In this document: one piece after another, positions 47,565 through 56,276 of the stretch | How the letters are laid out: each line of letters opens with the position of its first letter | How positions within the stretch are numbered: the stretch's first letter is position 1 | Origin: Bacteroidota bacterium | GTDB taxonomy: Bacteria; Bacteroidota; Bacteroidia; Chitinophagales; Chitinophagaceae | Length of the DNA stretch: 61,727 nt | Direction of reading: 5' to 3' | Assembly (NCBI GenBank): GCA_024640255.1 | Contig: JAHEFI010000013.1 | Coordinates: 1-61,727 of the forward strand | Notes under the pieces: model-generated | Database searches by the model: none | What the model saw: the letters and a program-made list of their open reading frames with translations, nothing else | Told to the model about the DNA's origin: nothing | Translations under genes and position numbers: made by a program

Positions 47565-48827
47565 ATGGAAAGATTTCAAGGCTTATTCGGAATTTTACTC
47601 ATTTTAGCTATCGCTTTTTTGTTCTCGAACAATAAAAAAAATATCAATTATAGATTAGTCTTTAGTGGACTAGGTCTACAATTACTAATAGGAATCTTGG
47701 TATTAAAAATTCCAGCAGTAACTAGTTTTTTCCAACTATTGGGAAAAGCCATGGGAAAAATTGAACAATTCTCTAGACAAGGAGCAGCTTTTGTATATGG
47801 AGGTGTGGGTGCGATGACCCCAACAGGTGTAAATGATTTTGTAAATGGAGGTTTTGTTTTTGCTTTTAATGTGACGGCAACTATTATTTTAGTCTGTGTT
47901 TTAGTAGCCTTATTTTATCATTTTGGAATCATGCAAAGAATCATTGCAGTAATTGCAAAAGCAATGAATACCATAATGAGAGTAAGTGGTGCAGAAGCTT
48001 TAAGTAATGTCGCAAGTGCATTTGTTGGTCAAGTAGAAGCTCAAGTAATGATTCGTCCATATTTAGCAAGTATGACCAAGAGTGAGATTTTAGCAAGTAT
48101 GAGTGGTAGCTTGGCATGTATTGCTGGTGGTATATTAATTGTATATGCCAATATGGGTGCAGCAGCCGGAATGGATTTAGCCCCTAAGTTGATTACCGCT
48201 AGTTTAATGGCAGCACCTGGAGCATTGGTGATAGCAAAAATATTATTCCCTGAAACTGAACAATCTCAGACATTAGGTAAAGTAACTTTAGAAGTAAAAA
48301 GCCAATATAGCAATACCATTGATGCGATTACACATGGCGCAGGAGATGGATTCAAAATTGCCATGAATGTAATTGCCATGTTAATTGGTTTTATCGCGTT
48401 GATTGCTTTAGTAGATTGGTCTTTATTAAAAATTGGACATTTATTTAGTGCTAATATTGATTTAAGTTTAAATTATATTTTTGGAAAACTATTCTATCCA
48501 ATGGCATGGGCCATGGGTATCCCAGCAGTAGACATTCAAAGTGCTGCTACCCTTTTAGGACAAAAATTAACCATTAATGAATTTGTCGCGTTTAAGAGTT
48601 TGACCAGTAAAGTCGTTCCTATTGTAACAGAAAAAGGATTATTGATTGTAAGTATCGCTATATGCGGATTTGCCAACTTTAGTAGTGTTGGTATGTTAAT
48701 TGGAGGTATTGGTGAATTGGCTCCGAACAGAAGAAAAGATTTAGCCGAATTGGGTCTTAAAGCATTGTTAGCAGGTACATTGGCTTCTTATCTTTCTGCA
48801 AGTATTGCAGGTATTTTGATTGGATAA
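47565..48827 (+). CDS. nupC: Concentrative nucleoside transporter (NupC/CNT family)
   Basis: 420 residues, around 10 membrane segments. N-terminal FSGLGLQLLIGILVLKIP, FVFAFNVTATIILVCVLV and the gate region ALSNVASAFVGQVEAQVMIRPYL (GQxExxxxxxP motif) define CNT transporters, together with the C-terminal SVGMLIGGIGELAPNRRKD. Imports nucleosides with H+ or Na+. It lies just upstream of mqnE, whose pathway releases purine moieties; a link through salvage is only suggestive. Substrate range unknown. Confidence 0.92.
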   Translation: MERFQGLFGILLILAIAFLFSNNKKNINYRLVFSGLGLQLLIGILVLKIPAVTSFFQLLGKAMGKIEQFSRQGAAFVYGGVGAMTPTGVNDFVNGGFVFAFNVTATIILVCVLVALFYHFGIMQRIIAVIAKAMNTIMRVSGAEALSNVASAFVGQVEAQVMIRPYLASMTKSEILASMSGSLACIAGGILIVYANMGAAAGMDLAPKLITASLMAAPGALVIAKILFPETEQSQTLGKVTLEVKSQYSNTIDAITHGAGDGFKIAMNVIAMLIGFIALIALVDWSLLKIGHLFSANIDLSLNYIFGKLFYPMAWAMGIPAVDIQSAATLLGQKLTINEFVAFKSLTSKVVPIVTEKGLLIVSIAICGFANFSSVGMLIGGIGELAPNRRKDLAELGLKALLAGTLASYLSASIAGILIG

Positions 48828-48831
48828 TTTG

Positions 48832-48839
48832 TACCTTTG
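48832..48839 (+). promoter_or_regulatory. -7 box TACCTTTG of mqnE
   Basis: Perfect TAnnTTTG whose last base is the first base of an in-frame GTG (48839); it therefore argues for the downstream ATG at 48857 as start. Confidence 0.5.
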
Positions 48840-48856
48840 TGTTCAAATTATCAGCT

Positions 48857-50014
48857 ATGAATAGCAAGGGAATAGAAGTGATTATTGCAGCAGAGAAAGA
48901 TAGTACTTTACAAAAAATAGGAACTAAAGTTATACGAAATGAACGCCTCTTGTTTGAAGAAGGCGTTTATTTATTTGAACATGCTTCACTACCTTATGTT
49001 GGCGCATTAGCCAATTGGAAAAGAGAATCATTACACGGAGATAAAACCTATTTCAATAAAAACTTTCATATTGAACCCACCAATGTTTGCGTATTCTCGT
49101 GTAAGTTCTGTTCTTACTCTAAATTATATGCTCACAAAGAAGAAGGATGGGAATTAACAGTAGATCAAATGTTGGATATTGTTAAATCTTATGATGGTAA
49201 ACCAGTAACAGAAGTGCATATTGTAGGGGGTGTACATCCTAAATTAACTTTAGAATTTTTCTTGGAATTAATGCGTGCAATCAAAGCACACAGACCAGAT
49301 TTGCATATTAAAGCATTTACTCCTGTCGAATTAGAATACATGTTTAGAAAAGCGAAGGTTTCAGTAGAAGAAGGAATGCGTTTAGCAAAAGAAGCAGGAC
49401 TAGATTCTTTACCTGGTGGAGGAGCAGAAATTTTTCATCCAGAAATTAGAGAGCAAATTTGTGCAGATAAAGCCACTGCTGATCAATGGTTACACATACA
49501 TAAAACTGCACATGAGTTAGGCATGCATAGTAATGCTACTTTATTATATGGTCATATCGAAAGCTACTCTCACAGAATTGATCATATGGAAAGACTAAGA
49601 CAATTACAAGATCAAACAAAAGGCTTCAACACATTCATTCCATTGAAATTTAGAAATTCAAACAATGATATGAGTCATGTACCAGAATCTATTTTGTTAG
49701 ATGATTTGAAAATGTATGCAATCTCTAGATTATACTTGGACAACTTCCCTCATGTCAAAGCATACTGGCCAATGTTAGGTAGAGATGCCGCACAATTAAC
49801 CTTGAGTTACGGTGTCAATGATATTGACGGCACTATTGATGATACTACTAAAATTTATTCCATGGCAGGATCAGAAGAACAAAATCCTGCAATGACTACA
49901 GCACAATTAGTTGCATTAATTAAACAAGCAAAAAGAGCTCCAATAGAAAGAGGAACTTTGTATAATGTGATTAAGGATTATTCCAATGTAGAAGTAGCTG
50001 AAAACGAAGCGTAG
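48857..50014 (+). CDS. mqnE: Aminofutalosine synthase MqnE (radical SAM)
   Basis: 385 residues from ATG 48857; the GTG at 48839 lies in the promoter. Radical SAM cluster CxxxCxxC at C78, C82, C85 (TNVCVFSCKFCSY), then LPGGGAEIF, and HSNATLLYGHIE and FIPLKFRNSNNDM typical of MqnE rather than MqnC. It joins a chorismate-derived enolpyruvate to SAM-derived adenosyl to give aminofutalosine, so menaquinone is made by the futalosine route. Other mqn genes are not in the window. Confidence 0.88.
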   Translation: MNSKGIEVIIAAEKDSTLQKIGTKVIRNERLLFEEGVYLFEHASLPYVGALANWKRESLHGDKTYFNKNFHIEPTNVCVFSCKFCSYSKLYAHKEEGWELTVDQMLDIVKSYDGKPVTEVHIVGGVHPKLTLEFFLELMRAIKAHRPDLHIKAFTPVELEYMFRKAKVSVEEGMRLAKEAGLDSLPGGGAEIFHPEIREQICADKATADQWLHIHKTAHELGMHSNATLLYGHIESYSHRIDHMERLRQLQDQTKGFNTFIPLKFRNSNNDMSHVPESILLDDLKMYAISRLYLDNFPHVKAYWPMLGRDAAQLTLSYGVNDIDGTIDDTTKIYSMAGSEEQNPAMTTAQLVALIKQAKRAPIERGTLYNVIKDYSNVEVAENEA

Positions 50015-50017
50015 CAT

Positions 50018-51472
50018 TTAGCATTCAGCCAATGCAATTGGAATTTGAGTTGCCAACCCACCATCTGCAGTTTCTTTATACTTTACATTCATATCTAATG
50101 CGGTATTCCACATAGTATGAATTACTTTGTCTAAACTTACCAAAGCAAAATCAGGTTTACTTTGTAAGGCTAATTGTGCAGCAGTAATGGCTTTGATAGC
50201 ACCCATGGTATTTCTTTCAATACAAGGTATTTGAACCAACCCACCCACTGGATCACAGGTTAAACCTAAATGATGTTCCATGGCAATTTCAGCAGCCATC
50301 AACACTTGCTTTTGATTACCTCCTAACAATTCTGTCAAACCAGCTGCGGCCATTGCAGATGATACACCAATCTCTGCTTGACATCCACCCATTGCAGCAG
50401 AAATAGTTGCACCATTTTTAAACAAAACACCTACTGCACTTGCCGTACATAAAAATTGATGAATGTCTTCTACTGTATATTTCTTACAAAATAAGATTGT
50501 ATACAATAGCACTGCAGGTATAACCCCAGCTGCCCCATTAGTGGGAGCAGTGACTACTCTACCAAAACTTGCATTTTCCTCATTCACTGCTAGGGCAAAA
50601 CAACTTACCCAATCTAATATATATTTAAAATCTGCTCCACCTTTTTGAATAAGCTGTAACCATTCTTCTTGCGTTGTATAAGTGGCATTATTCAATAATT
50701 TTTTATTTAAATCGAATGCTCTTCTTCTTACTTGCAAACCACCAGGCAATTGTCCTTCCGTATGACAGCCTTTGTAAATACAAGCTAACATGGTACTCCA
50801 GATGGAATCTAATCCAGTTTTTAAGGACTGTTCATTCATATTTACTTTTTCATTTTCCATGATAATAGATGAAATAGAATAACCAGTCTTCATACAATGA
50901 TGTAATAAATCGTTGGTGTTTATAAAATCAAATGGAGCCTCATTTGAACTTGGATCATTATTTTCAACAGGAATGATCGTTTCATTACCCTCTTTATCTA
51001 CAATAGTTCTTTCAATAAACCCACCTCCAATAGAATAGTAAGTGTATGTCAGTTCTTTTGATTCAGTATGAACTACAAAACGCAATGCATTTGGATGATG
51101 TGGCAAACTAGACTCTTTTAAAAATTGAATATGTTGCTCTTTTATAAAAAGAATTGGATGTACTTGATTCAATATAAGATGCTGAGTACTTTGAATTTTG
51201 TTTAACTTTTCTTGTATAGTTGCTGTATCTGTAGTGATGGGATTTTCCCCCATTAAACCCATTAAAACGGCCATATCAGTGCCATGCCCCTTACCCGTTT
51301 TGGCCAATGAACCATATAGTAATACATCAATACCCAAAACCTTATTTAATCCCAATTCTACTTCAATTAGATCAAGAAAGTGTAATGCAGCTTTCCAAGG
51401 TCCAAGGGTATGTGAGCTAGAAGGCCCAACCCCTATTTTAAACATATCAAATACTGAAATTGTCTTTTCCAT
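50018..51472 (-). CDS. sdaA: L-serine ammonia-lyase, single-chain, iron-sulfur type
   Basis: 484 residues from the ATG at 51472; ATG 51478 is an alternative and the TTG at 51484 overlaps the -7 box. [20 protein letters not shown] opens the beta domain; the alpha domain has [26 protein letters not shown] and [16 protein letters not shown] with Fe-S cysteines. Converts serine to pyruvate and ammonia, the opposite direction to serA at 10451. Divergent from the aminotransferase gene. Confidence 0.94.
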   Translation of the reverse strand: MEKTISVFDMFKIGVGPSSSHTLGPWKAALHFLDLIEVELGLNKVLGIDVLLYGSLAKTGKGHGTDMAVLMGLMGENPITTDTATIQEKLNKIQSTQHLILNQVHPILFIKEQHIQFLKESSLPHHPNALRFVVHTESKELTYTYYSIGGGFIERTIVDKEGNETIIPVENNDPSSNEAPFDFINTNDLLHHCMKTGYSISSIIMENEKVNMNEQSLKTGLDSIWSTMLACIYKGCHTEGQLPGGLQVRRRAFDLNKKLLNNATYTTQEEWLQLIQKGGADFKYILDWVSCFALAVNEENASFGRVVTAPTNGAAGVIPAVLLYTILFCKKYTVEDIHQFLCTASAVGVLFKNGATISAAMGGCQAEIGVSSAMAAAGLTELLGGNQKQVLMAAEIAMEHHLGLTCDPVGGLVQIPCIERNTMGAIKAITAAQLALQSKPDFALVSLDKVIHTMWNTALDMNVKYKETADGGLATQIPIALAEC

Positions 51473-51481
51473 AATCATAGA

Positions 51482-51489
51482 CAAATGTA
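51482..51489 (-). promoter_or_regulatory. -7 box TACATTTG of sdaA
   Basis: Perfect TAnnTTTG on the minus strand, 3 nt before ATG 51478 and 9 nt before ATG 51472; excludes the TTG at 51484 as start. Confidence 0.55.
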
Positions 51490-51593
51490 TGTTAGTATTT
51501 TAAAAAATGGGGAAAATTTTGCCACAACTAAATCCAAAAATCAGGGCTAGAAAGGAATATTTTGCGAAATTTGCACTTATAAAAATCAACCCT

Positions 51594-52784
51594 ATGATAT
51601 TATCTTCTTTATTAAACAGATTTAGTGAGCCGGAAACCCTTAAAATGGCAAAATTAGGTCGTGAACTTAGAGCGCAAGGTATTGATGTAATTGACCTAAG
51701 CTTGGGTGAGCCTGATTTTGATACTCCTCAACATATTAAAGATGCCGCTATTAAAGCTATCAACGATAACTGGTCTCATTATACTCCAGTTGCCGGTTTC
51801 TTAGATTTAAGAGAAGCAGTATGTGCGAAATTAAAAAGAGACAATAATTTAGAATATAAACCAGAACAAATTGTTACTTCTACTGGTGCGAAGCAAAGTT
51901 TAGCTAATGCAATTCTTGCATTAGTGGATGAAGGAGATGAAGTAATTATCCCAACACCTTATTGGGTTACTTATTCTGAATTAGTAAAAATTGCTAGAGG
52001 TAAAGTTGTTGAAATTAGAACGACTACTGAAGCTGGTTTTAAAGCAACTCCTGCACAAATTGAAGCAGCTATTACACCAAAAACAAAAGTATTCATGTTC
52101 TCTAGCCCTTGTAATCCAAGCGGCGCTGTGTATAGCAAAGAAGAATTAAAAGCTTTAGCGGATTTATTTAAGAAATATCCTCAGATTACTATTTTATCTG
52201 ATGAGATTTATGAATACATCAACTTTGTAGGAAAGCACGAGAGCATTGCTCAATTTGCTGATATCAAAGATCAAATAGTAGTGATCAATGGTTTAAGTAA
52301 GGGTTTTGCAATGACAGGTTGGAGATTAGGATATACTGCCTCTTCTGTGGAAATTGCTAAAGCAATGGAAAAACTACAAGGGCAATTTACTTCAGGTACT
52401 TGTTCTATTACTCAAAAAGCTGCAGTAACAGCTTTAGTGGGTGACTTAAAACCTTCATTCGAAATGACAGAAGAGTTTACTCGTCGTAGAGCAACTACTT
52501 TAAAATTAGTAAGTGAAGTACCAGGTTTTAAATGTTATGCTCCTGAAGGTGCGTTTTATGTATTCCCAGATGTAAGCAGCTATTATGGAAAATCAGATGG
52601 TACACAAACCATTGCCAATGCAGCAGACTTTAGCATGTACTTATTAAATACAGCACATGTTTCTTCTGTAATGGGTGATGCATTTGGAGAACCTAATTGT
52701 GTAAGATTCTCTTTTGCGAATAGCATGCCGAATATTGAAAAAGCATGGGCTAGAATCAAAGATGCATTAGCTAAATTAAAATAA
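51594..52784 (+). CDS. aspC: PLP-dependent class I aminotransferase (aspartate aminotransferase type)
   Basis: 396 residues from the ATG at 51594; 29 upstream in-frame residues are unconserved and contain a likely promoter (GAAATTTG at 51566-51573). SLGEPDFDTP, TGAKQSLANAI, FSSPCNPSGAVYSKEEL, LSDEIYEYI and NGLSKGFAMTGWRLGY with the PLP lysine mark the I-gamma aspartate aminotransferase group. Exact amino-acid specificity is not certain. Closed by a strong terminator. Confidence 0.92.
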   Translation: MILSSLLNRFSEPETLKMAKLGRELRAQGIDVIDLSLGEPDFDTPQHIKDAAIKAINDNWSHYTPVAGFLDLREAVCAKLKRDNNLEYKPEQIVTSTGAKQSLANAILALVDEGDEVIIPTPYWVTYSELVKIARGKVVEIRTTTEAGFKATPAQIEAAITPKTKVFMFSSPCNPSGAVYSKEELKALADLFKKYPQITILSDEIYEYINFVGKHESIAQFADIKDQIVVINGLSKGFAMTGWRLGYTASSVEIAKAMEKLQGQFTSGTCSITQKAAVTALVGDLKPSFEMTEEFTRRRATTLKLVSEVPGFKCYAPEGAFYVFPDVSSYYGKSDGTQTIANAADFSMYLLNTAHVSSVMGDAFGEPNCVRFSFANSMPNIEKAWARIKDALAKLK

Positions 52785-52801
52785 TACCAAAATATTTTAC
52801 C

Positions 52802-52836
52802 AAAGAAGCGTTATGAGAGTAACGCTTCTTTTTTTT
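52802..52836 (+). terminator. Aminotransferase gene terminator
   Basis: Perfect 12-bp stem AAAGAAGCGTTA / TAACGCTTCTTT, 6-nt loop, T-run to 52836. An ATG at 52812-52815 region falls in this stem and is not a gene start. Confidence 0.92.
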
Positions 52837-52840
52837 GTAG

Positions 52841-52848
52841 TAGTTTTG
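52841..52848 (+). promoter_or_regulatory. -7 box TAGTTTTG of the RlmK-like gene
   Basis: Perfect TAnnTTTG starting 4 nt after the terminator T-run and ending 6 nt before the ATG at 52855. Confidence 0.55.
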
Positions 52849-52854
52849 ACATGT

Positions 52855-53808
52855 ATGACTCCTGAAAAATTTCAAATGTTTGAAAACAGGTTGCTTAAAA
52901 ATTATAAGCACCGATTGAAACAAGCTAAGCGCCAAAACCTTAGCTGTTGGAGATTGTACGATCATGATTTACCAGAATTTCCTATTTGTATCGAACTGTA
53001 CGAAGAATATTTATATATCGCTGAATATAACCGAAGACATGCACTAACAGATGAAGAACATACTGAATGGTTTGAACAAACCAAAAGTATTATCTCAACA
53101 TTAACTAGTATACCTATTGATCATATGTATGTGAAGCTAAGAAAACGCATGTCACATAGAGAGGGTCAATATGAAAAGGAAGCAGTCACTGAATCAAAAA
53201 TTATTACTGTACAAGAAAATGGACATAAATTTTTAGTGAACCTTACAGATTATTTAGACACTGGATTATTTTTAGATCATCGAATCACCAGACAAATGGT
53301 GGCTGCAGAGGCAAAGGACAAAATATTTTTAAATCTATTTAGTTATACAAGCTCTTTCTCTGTATATGCTGCAGCTGCTGGTGCTAGCGATGTTACTTCT
53401 GTAGATCTTTCCAAAACTTATTTAAGTTGGAGTGAAGATAATTTTGCTATTAATCTTCTAAAAAATCCAGGTGCTTATCATTTTATACATGCAGATGTAA
53501 AGCAATATTTAAAAACATTACCATCAAATCATTTTGACTTGGTTGTAATGGATCCTCCAACTTTTAGTAATAGTAAAAGAATGAAGGACATATTAGATAT
53601 TCAAAGAGATCATGTAGAACTAATTAATGATGTATTAAGAGCCATGAAGCCTGGAGGTATATTATACTTTAGTACCAACTTTACCCAGTTTATCATTGAC
53701 TTAGATAATATCAATAGCAAGCAAGTTAAAGATATTACCAAAGCTACTACCCCATTTGATTTTGAAGGAAGATTAAAGCGATGGTGTTACAAGATCATCA
53801 AGGATTGA
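52855..53808 (+). CDS. RlmK-like class I SAM-dependent rRNA methyltransferase
   Basis: 317 residues from ATG 52855 (the frame opens at 52813 inside the terminator stem). ENRLLKNYKHRLKQAKRQNLSCWRLYDHDLPEFP resembles the start of the C-terminal (RlmK) half of E. coli RlmL, which makes m7G2069 of 23S rRNA. SAM site NLFSYTSSFSVYAAAAGA and catalytic DPPTFSNSKRM are intact. A stand-alone version of a domain fused in gammaproteobacteria. Its 3' end overlaps coaE by 22 nt, convergent. Confidence 0.82.
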   Translation: MTPEKFQMFENRLLKNYKHRLKQAKRQNLSCWRLYDHDLPEFPICIELYEEYLYIAEYNRRHALTDEEHTEWFEQTKSIISTLTSIPIDHMYVKLRKRMSHREGQYEKEAVTESKIITVQENGHKFLVNLTDYLDTGLFLDHRITRQMVAAEAKDKIFLNLFSYTSSFSVYAAAAGASDVTSVDLSKTYLSWSEDNFAINLLKNPGAYHFIHADVKQYLKTLPSNHFDLVVMDPPTFSNSKRMKDILDIQRDHVELINDVLRAMKPGGILYFSTNFTQFIIDLDNINSKQVKDITKATTPFDFEGRLKRWCYKIIKD

Positions 53809-54371
53809 TGAATGGCTAGTACTTGTGAAATGAGTAAATGCATTTCATCATTTTGAATTACCCAATCACATAATTTCATTTTCAAGCTATCATCTAATTG
53901 ATGATCCATTCTTTTAATCACTTCTTCTCTTGAAATTTGATCTCTATGCATCACCCTCTGTATTCTGAGATGCTTTGGAGAAGTTACCCCAATAATTTTA
54001 TGCACCCCTTCAGAAGAACCTGATTCAAAAAACAAAGCTGCTTCTTTTATCACATAAGGCGCGGATTGTTTATTTGCCCAATCCTTGGCATATTGAATAG
54101 TGATAGGATGCACAATAGCATTCAGCTGATTCAACTTAAATGCATCTTCAAAAACTAATTGAGCTATATAGGGTCTGTTTAATTGACCTTCCTTGTAAGC
54201 CTCTTCACCAAATAGTTTTACCAACTGTGATTTGATGGAAGGATCTTGATTCATTAAGGTTTTAGCAGTAGCATCCGCATCCAATACAGGTACCCCTAAC
54301 TGCGCAAATATTTTTGCTACAGTAGATTTCCCTGAACCTATCCCGCCTGTTAAACCTATAATGATTGACAT
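53787..54371 (-). CDS. coaE: Dephospho-CoA kinase
   Basis: 194 residues. P-loop GLTGGIGSGKST at 6-17, LDADATAK, LNAIVHPI and the RVMHRDQISREEV lid region match CoaE. Last step of CoA synthesis, complementing coaD at 2059. It lies 84 bp downstream of yajC on the same strand, with a terminator-like hairpin between, so likely independently transcribed. Confidence 0.94.
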   Translation of the reverse strand: MSIIIGLTGGIGSGKSTVAKIFAQLGVPVLDADATAKTLMNQDPSIKSQLVKLFGEEAYKEGQLNRPYIAQLVFEDAFKLNQLNAIVHPITIQYAKDWANKQSAPYVIKEAALFFESGSSEGVHKIIGVTSPKHLRIQRVMHRDQISREEVIKRMDHQLDDSLKMKLCDWVIQNDEMHLLISQVLAIHQSLMIL

Positions 54372-54385
54372 ACTTAAAGTTAGTT

Positions 54386-54433
54386 AAAATAAAAATCCGA
54401 AATAAGTTTCCTTGATGGATTCCTATTTCGGAT
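54386..54433 (-). terminator. yajC terminator
   Basis: Minus-strand stem ATCCGAAATA / TATTTCGGAT (54424-54433 with 54395-54404), 19-nt loop, followed by TTTTTATTTT. About 22 nt after the yajC stop. Confidence 0.75.
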
Positions 54434-54455
54434 ATATTTCACTTAATGTGTAATC

Positions 54456-54764
54456 TTATTTATTAATTGCTTGAGACCACTCTAAGCTAATAGAAGATCT
54501 TTCAATTTTCAAGTAGCTACCAGGGCTAACTTCTAATTGAATGGTATTATCTTCATTTACTTTATTAATGGTACCGTGAATACCTGCAATAGTCACTACT
54601 TTGTCACCCTTTTGCATTCCATCAATAAATTTCTTTTGTTCTTTTGCTTTTTTAGCTTGTGGACGAATCATGAAAAACCAGAATACCACAATGATACCAC
54701 CCAACATGATTAACTGAAAACTTCCGCCACCTTGAGGAGGTGCTTGTAATAGAATTTGTGTCAT
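54456..54764 (-). CDS. yajC: Preprotein translocase subunit YajC
   Basis: 102 residues. One membrane helix (about 17-33, LIMLGGIIVVFWFFMI) followed by RPQAKKAKEQKKFIDGMQKGDKVVTI, the classic YajC layout. Accessory of the SecDF complex, whose fused gene is at 59600. It is 64 bp downstream of nusB on the same strand, which is the usual Bacteroidota nusB-yajC-coaE order. Confidence 0.93.
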   Translation of the reverse strand: MTQILLQAPPQGGGSFQLIMLGGIIVVFWFFMIRPQAKKAKEQKKFIDGMQKGDKVVTIAGIHGTINKVNEDNTIQLEVSPGSYLKIERSSISLEWSQAINK

Positions 54765-54828
54765 TTTTATTTATTTATAATTTTTTAAAGACGCTAATGG
54801 TTTAGACAAATATACAGATTAAACTGTA

Positions 54829-55740
54829 TTATTTCTTATGGCTTACTTTGTGAATTTTACCTGCTGCTAACATTTCTTTATGAATACTATCCAAAATACC
54901 ATTTACAAAATGTCCACTTTGTTCAGTACTATAATCCTTTGCCAAATCAATATATTCATTGATAGAAACCTTTGTAGGAATAGTGTCAAAGTAAACCAAT
55001 TCACAAACCCCCAAACGCAATAGAATCATATCAATTAAAGCAATACGCTCAGGATCCCAATTTTTTAATTTTGGAACAATGATTTCTTCTGTAATGGTTT
55101 TCTTGTCAATCGCAGTTTGCAATAAATCTGTTGCGAATTTCATCTTCTCATCCCCTACTAAATCCATAAAATCAATCTGAGTTGGTTTTTGGATATAGTT
55201 TAAAATAAAACCAATGATGATATCTCCTTCATCCTCCCAGTTAGCAAAACGTTCTTCTAGGTAATCTAAGAAACGCTCATTACCCATAATGATATTCCCA
55301 AAAATGAATTTAATCATTTCTTTATCCTTTCCCTTTTCTCTACTTTGATCATTGATGTATAATTGATACTCATTAGAATCAGCCAATTGTCTGTAAATAG
55401 ATTTTACAATTTGATCATCCAAATATTGAGCTGGTTTTACTGCTTCTATTGCAGCTTTGAAAGAGTCCATTTCCAGGGTTTGCCAAACCAGTATATTTCC
55501 AGCCAGTTTGGTATTAACAGTAAGATCTTCTTGATTAGGTAAATTTTTTGAGGCCCTTTGATTCGCTTCTACTTCGGCATACAATGCCACTTGGTGTAAT
55601 AGATGAATCAGAAAAACGAATAGATTTCGAGTTTTATCAAATTCTTTCAATAATAATGCTTTCGGAGAGGTAGTCACTTCGGTTTCTATCATATAGAGCA
55701 CCTGCATTACTTTAATTCGAATATTTCTTCTGTTCATCAT
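54829..55740 (-). CDS. nusB: Transcription antitermination factor NusB, long Bacteroidota form
   Basis: 303 residues from ATG 55740 (MMNRRNIRIKVMQVLYMIE; second ATG at 55737). The open frame to 55797 would include the -7 box and is rejected. The usual NusB fold (PERIALIDMILLRLGVCELVYFDTIPTKVSINEYIDLAKDY region, read in parts) is at the C-terminus, while ~150 residues of a second helical segment are inserted before it, as is normal in this phylum. Acts with NusE on boxA RNA in rRNA transcription. Confidence 0.9.
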   Translation of the reverse strand: MMNRRNIRIKVMQVLYMIETEVTTSPKALLLKEFDKTRNLFVFLIHLLHQVALYAEVEANQRASKNLPNQEDLTVNTKLAGNILVWQTLEMDSFKAAIEAVKPAQYLDDQIVKSIYRQLADSNEYQLYINDQSREKGKDKEMIKFIFGNIIMGNERFLDYLEERFANWEDEGDIIIGFILNYIQKPTQIDFMDLVGDEKMKFATDLLQTAIDKKTITEEIIVPKLKNWDPERIALIDMILLRLGVCELVYFDTIPTKVSINEYIDLAKDYSTEQSGHFVNGILDSIHKEMLAAGKIHKVSHKK

Positions 55741-55763
55741 AAATCTAAGAGCTAATTGGGGTG

Positions 55764-55771
55764 CAAATCTA
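55764..55771 (-). promoter_or_regulatory. -7 box TAGATTTG of nusB
   Basis: Perfect TAnnTTTG on the minus strand, 23 nt before ATG 55740. Confidence 0.5.
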
Positions 55772-55878
55772 TCTAAATAAATCCAAAAAACTGCCATTTT
55801 TTACCTAATTTTCCACCCCTTGTACCTATTTAGGCCTGGTCACTGAAATTTTGACTTAATATATAAGTAAAATAGTCA

Positions 55879-55896
55879 TTGGCAGGGTTCTTGCAA
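55879..55896 (+). promoter_or_regulatory. Sigma-54-like promoter of groESL
   Basis: TTGGCAGGGTTCTTGCAA: GG at 55881-55882 and GC at 55893-55894 with exactly 10 bp between them, one mismatch (G for C) to the TTGGCAC-N5-TTGCA core. The predicted start lies about 36 nt before groES. No TAnnTTTG box or CIRCE element is seen in the same gap. Confidence 0.55.
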
Positions 55897-55941
55897 ATTA
55901 GAAGGTACAATCATTATTTAAAAACCAAAAAACGATAAAGT

Positions 55942-56235
55942 ATGGCTAAGAGTACGGCTAAAAAACTAAACATTACGCCTTTACACGACAGAGTAATTGT
56001 TATGCCTGCCGCTGCTGAAGAGAAAACAGCTGGAGGAATCATCATCCCTGACACAGCAAAAGAAAAGCCACAACGTGGAACTATTGTAGCTGCAGGTCCT
56101 GGTAAAAAAGACGAACCAGTAACAGTTAAAGTGGGTGATACCGTTTTATATGGCAAATACGCTGGAACAGAAATCCAAATTGAAGGTCAAGATTTATTGA
56201 TCATGCGCGAAAGTGATATTTTGGCAATTGTTTAA
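55942..56235 (+). CDS. groES: Co-chaperonin GroES
   Basis: 97 residues. [38 protein letters not shown] contains the mobile loop ([13 protein letters not shown]), followed by [14 protein letters not shown] and a final ESDILAIV. Caps the GroEL chamber. groEL follows after 41 nt, one operon. A sigma-54-like site is the only clear promoter candidate upstream. Confidence 0.97.
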   Translation: MAKSTAKKLNITPLHDRVIVMPAAAEEKTAGGIIIPDTAKEKPQRGTIVAAGPGKKDEPVTVKVGDTVLYGKYAGTEIQIEGQDLLIMRESDILAIV

Positions 56236-56276
56236 TTGTACTATCCTATTTTAAAAAATTTAAAAAATAACTCTAT

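Noticed and set aside
55825..55834. CCTATTTAGG near-palindrome as an enhancer site for the sigma-54-like promoter
   Set aside because: Only 4-bp arms in AT-rich DNA; no second copy seen.
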